Origin: Phoronis australis
Lineage: Eukaryota; Phoronida; Phoronidae
Assembly (NCBI GenBank): GCA_002633005.1
Contig: NMRA01000101.1
Coordinates: forward strand, 281,695 to 345,694
DNA length: 64,000 bases
Direction of reading: 5' to 3'
Below the pieces are notes generated by a model. The model saw nothing but the letters and a program-made list of their open reading frames with translations, made no database searches and was not told the origin of the DNA. Positions within the stretch are counted from its first letter, which is position 1, and every line of letters starts with the position of its first letter. A program made the translations under genes and the position numbers. Positions 62,394 to 64,000 of the stretch are shown here, piece after piece.

Positions 62394-62762
62394 ATGCCTC
62401 CCAAAATGACAAATGGTGATACGAAAGGGTCTAGCAAGTCGAAGAGCAAATGGGGTGAAAAGTATAGTGAGGACTATTACCTAAAGCGACAGCGAAACAA
62501 TGACGCTGTCCGGAAGAGTCGTGAGAAGAGCAGAAGTCGTGCCAAAAACATTCAGGAGAAGGTGCAGATGCTGAGACAAGAAAATAGCCAATTGGAGTCA
62601 AAGGTGGAAATCCTGAGCAAGGAATTGAATGTACTACAGGATTTGTTCATGGCTCATGCTGACGGAGTTTATCCCGGGGCTTCTAGGTGCAGCGCTGAGC
62701 CACCTACCAGCCCTGTGAACAAAGAAGCCTTGAACAAGGATCATAAATACGCAACAAACTAG
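62394..62762 (+). CDS. CEBPG: C/EBP-gamma bZIP protein, single coding exon
   Basis: 122-aa protein, ATG at 62394, stop TAG at 62760-62762. Basic region YLKRQRNNDAVRKSREKSR (from about residue 29) with the C/EBP NNxAVRxSR signature at 35-43. Zipper leucines 60, 67, 74, 81 lie in MLRQENSQL / ILSKEL / VLQDLF. LQDLFMAHAD matches the LKDLFLEHAH end that separates C/EBP-gamma from other C/EBPs. As in vertebrates it is short and lacks activation domains, so it probably acts by heterodimerising with other bZIP proteins. An acceptor (CTTCCAG, ending 62368) lies 25 nt upstream of the ATG, so an upstream non-coding exon exists, as in vertebrate CEBPG. The frame stays open back to that acceptor, so a few extra N-terminal residues cannot be excluded. 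It is divergent from the C/EBP gene 11.3 kb away. Confidence 0.92.
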   Translation: MPPKMTNGDTKGSSKSKSKWGEKYSEDYYLKRQRNNDAVRKSREKSRSRAKNIQEKVQMLRQENSQLESKVEILSKELNVLQDLFMAHADGVYPGASRCSAEPPTSPVNKEALNKDHKYATN

Positions 62763-62892
62763 GGAAGGCCCTTCATGTTTGGTCACATGTGATGAAGTTA
62801 CAACGGCCCACAGCTCTTTTGCTTTAGTGAAGCCCAGAGCATGGATCATGCCGAGGTAAAGATGGCTTACTCTCTTTGTTCAAAATGGAAGT

Positions 62893-63453
62893 TCCGATCA
62901 TGGATCAGAAAAACTTGAATATGCAGCTAAAATCTGTCAGTTACCTGCAAAAAGTCTTGAATGGGACTAAGAGACCTTCCAGGTTCATGTGTCAGATGGT
63001 GAGGACTGTGGATCAGGAAAATATGAAGAGAAAGATAAGACCTGCCTGATATTTGCATCAGAAAGCAGTGCTTGACACTTTACTTAATGCCAAATTGCAT
63101 ATGGCGTAAATCCAAGGTCGCCAAAGGAAATCTGAGGTCGCCAAAACTGATGTCGAAATTGTCGACTTTAAGTTTGGAAGTCAACACAAACTTTGAAACA
63201 AATTTTGGGTTAATTATTGTCTAACTTAGATACTCGCAATGGTGACTTTATGGTGACCTGGGATTTTTTCCAGGTTGTTAAACACATTCTGAGGCCGCAT
63301 TGGCGACTTGCAGGTTGCAAAATCGAGCACTAAGGTAGTGCGGATTGTGGATCAGAAAAATATGAAGAGAAAGATAAGACCTGGCAGGTTTGTACATCAT
63401 ATGGTATGGATTGTGGATAAAAAAAGACCGTATGAAGATAAAGTGACGACCTG
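62893..63453 (+). repeat. Degenerate repeats in the C/EBP-gamma 3' UTR
   Basis: The block GGA(C/T)TGTGGATCAGAAAAATATGAAGAGAAAGATAAGACCTG recurs at about 62994-63046, 63336-63390 and (worn) 63401-63453; a fainter copy is at 62893-62939. Between copies are repeated GAGGTCGCCAAA / GGTGACTT motifs. All lie between the stop codon and the candidate poly(A) signal. Confidence 0.75.
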
Positions 63454-63680
63454 TGTAGAGAACCGTGGGTGATGGAGATGTGGCCAGTTAGACAAGGCAA
63501 ACCAACATTGGGTTGTGTAAGCGTGGTCTTGAACATCTATTGGTATTATGTGACAAGCTATGTAACATGTACTATGTATTACCTCATGTTGATCTCTCCT
63601 TTACAGTTTTTGGATTATCATCAACTGTCAAAAAGCTTGAAGAGCTTGTCAATACTTTAAAACCACTGCACGTCACCACC

Positions 63681-63686
63681 AATAAA
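63681..63686 (+). terminator. Candidate C/EBP-gamma poly(A) signal
   Basis: AATAAA about 920 nt downstream of the stop codon, the first canonical hexamer I see. It would give a 3' UTR that includes the purine-rich repeats. Confidence 0.45.
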
Positions 63687-64000
63687 GGTCAAAGAAATGA
63701 GTTTTAAATGGCAATTTTAGCTTTTTAGTAGATTTATGTAAAAACACTTCAAGCCAGAAATGTGGTACCATGACCAAGTTACACATTGTGTATGGGACTG
63801 GCTGAATCACTGTTGTATTGGTTTCAGTTCCAGTTCCTGGTATCACTGCTCCAGTCAAGAGTACTCTAACTCTAATTCTTATTATAAGAGTTTGTCAATA
63901 CTGGATGTTAATACAATATATGTCCAATATAATTTTATGTACAAATTTTTGTAAGAGAGTTGGGACTGAAAGCCTGCAGACATCTGTACAATCAGTTGTC

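Overview
This is a window from an animal nuclear genome. It is AT-rich and intron-rich, with GT-AG introns and four protein genes recognisable as orthologues of vertebrate or invertebrate deuterostome genes, embedded in dense repeats. Gene content and divergence suggest an invertebrate deuterostome such as a hemichordate or cephalochordate. I lean weakly to a hemichordate; the species cannot be fixed from sequence alone.

Layout. (1) 895-2690, minus: the first four coding exons of EDC4 (Ge-1/Hedls), which runs off the left edge. (2) 2691-6494: a head-to-head intergenic region with a TCTCGCGAGA palindrome. (3) 6495-43488, plus: a complete SPIDR gene. Twenty coding exons with compatible phases total 2400 nt (799 aa plus stop). 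Its introns hold a 31-bp satellite with an assembly gap, a nested minus-strand two-exon gene (12009-15322) for a secreted CNTNAP-type protein, a 5'-truncated Penelope-like element, and a 69-bp tandem duplication of a splice acceptor. (4) 50009-51139, minus: an intronless C/EBP gene of the alpha/beta/delta/epsilon class with a CRE/TATA-type upstream region. (5) 62394-62762, plus: a C/EBP-gamma gene with a single coding exon. Between and around these lie several copies of a repeat with ~145-bp internal periodicity, a TTAA-flanked THAP-containing (Kolobok-like) DNA transposon, hAT-like MITE pieces, a tRNA-derived SINE-like piece and a long palindrome.

How the genes relate. The main result is gene order: SPIDR(+) - C/EBP(-) - C/EBPgamma(+). 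In human the two halves are on different chromosomes: SPIDR(+)-CEBPD(-) on 8q11 and CEBPA(-)-CEBPG(+) on 19q13. This window joins both pairs in the same relative orientations, as expected of the order that existed before vertebrate genome duplication. The gene functions are otherwise independent: mRNA decapping (EDC4), homologous recombination scaffolding (SPIDR), a secreted protein, and two bZIP factors that probably can dimerise.
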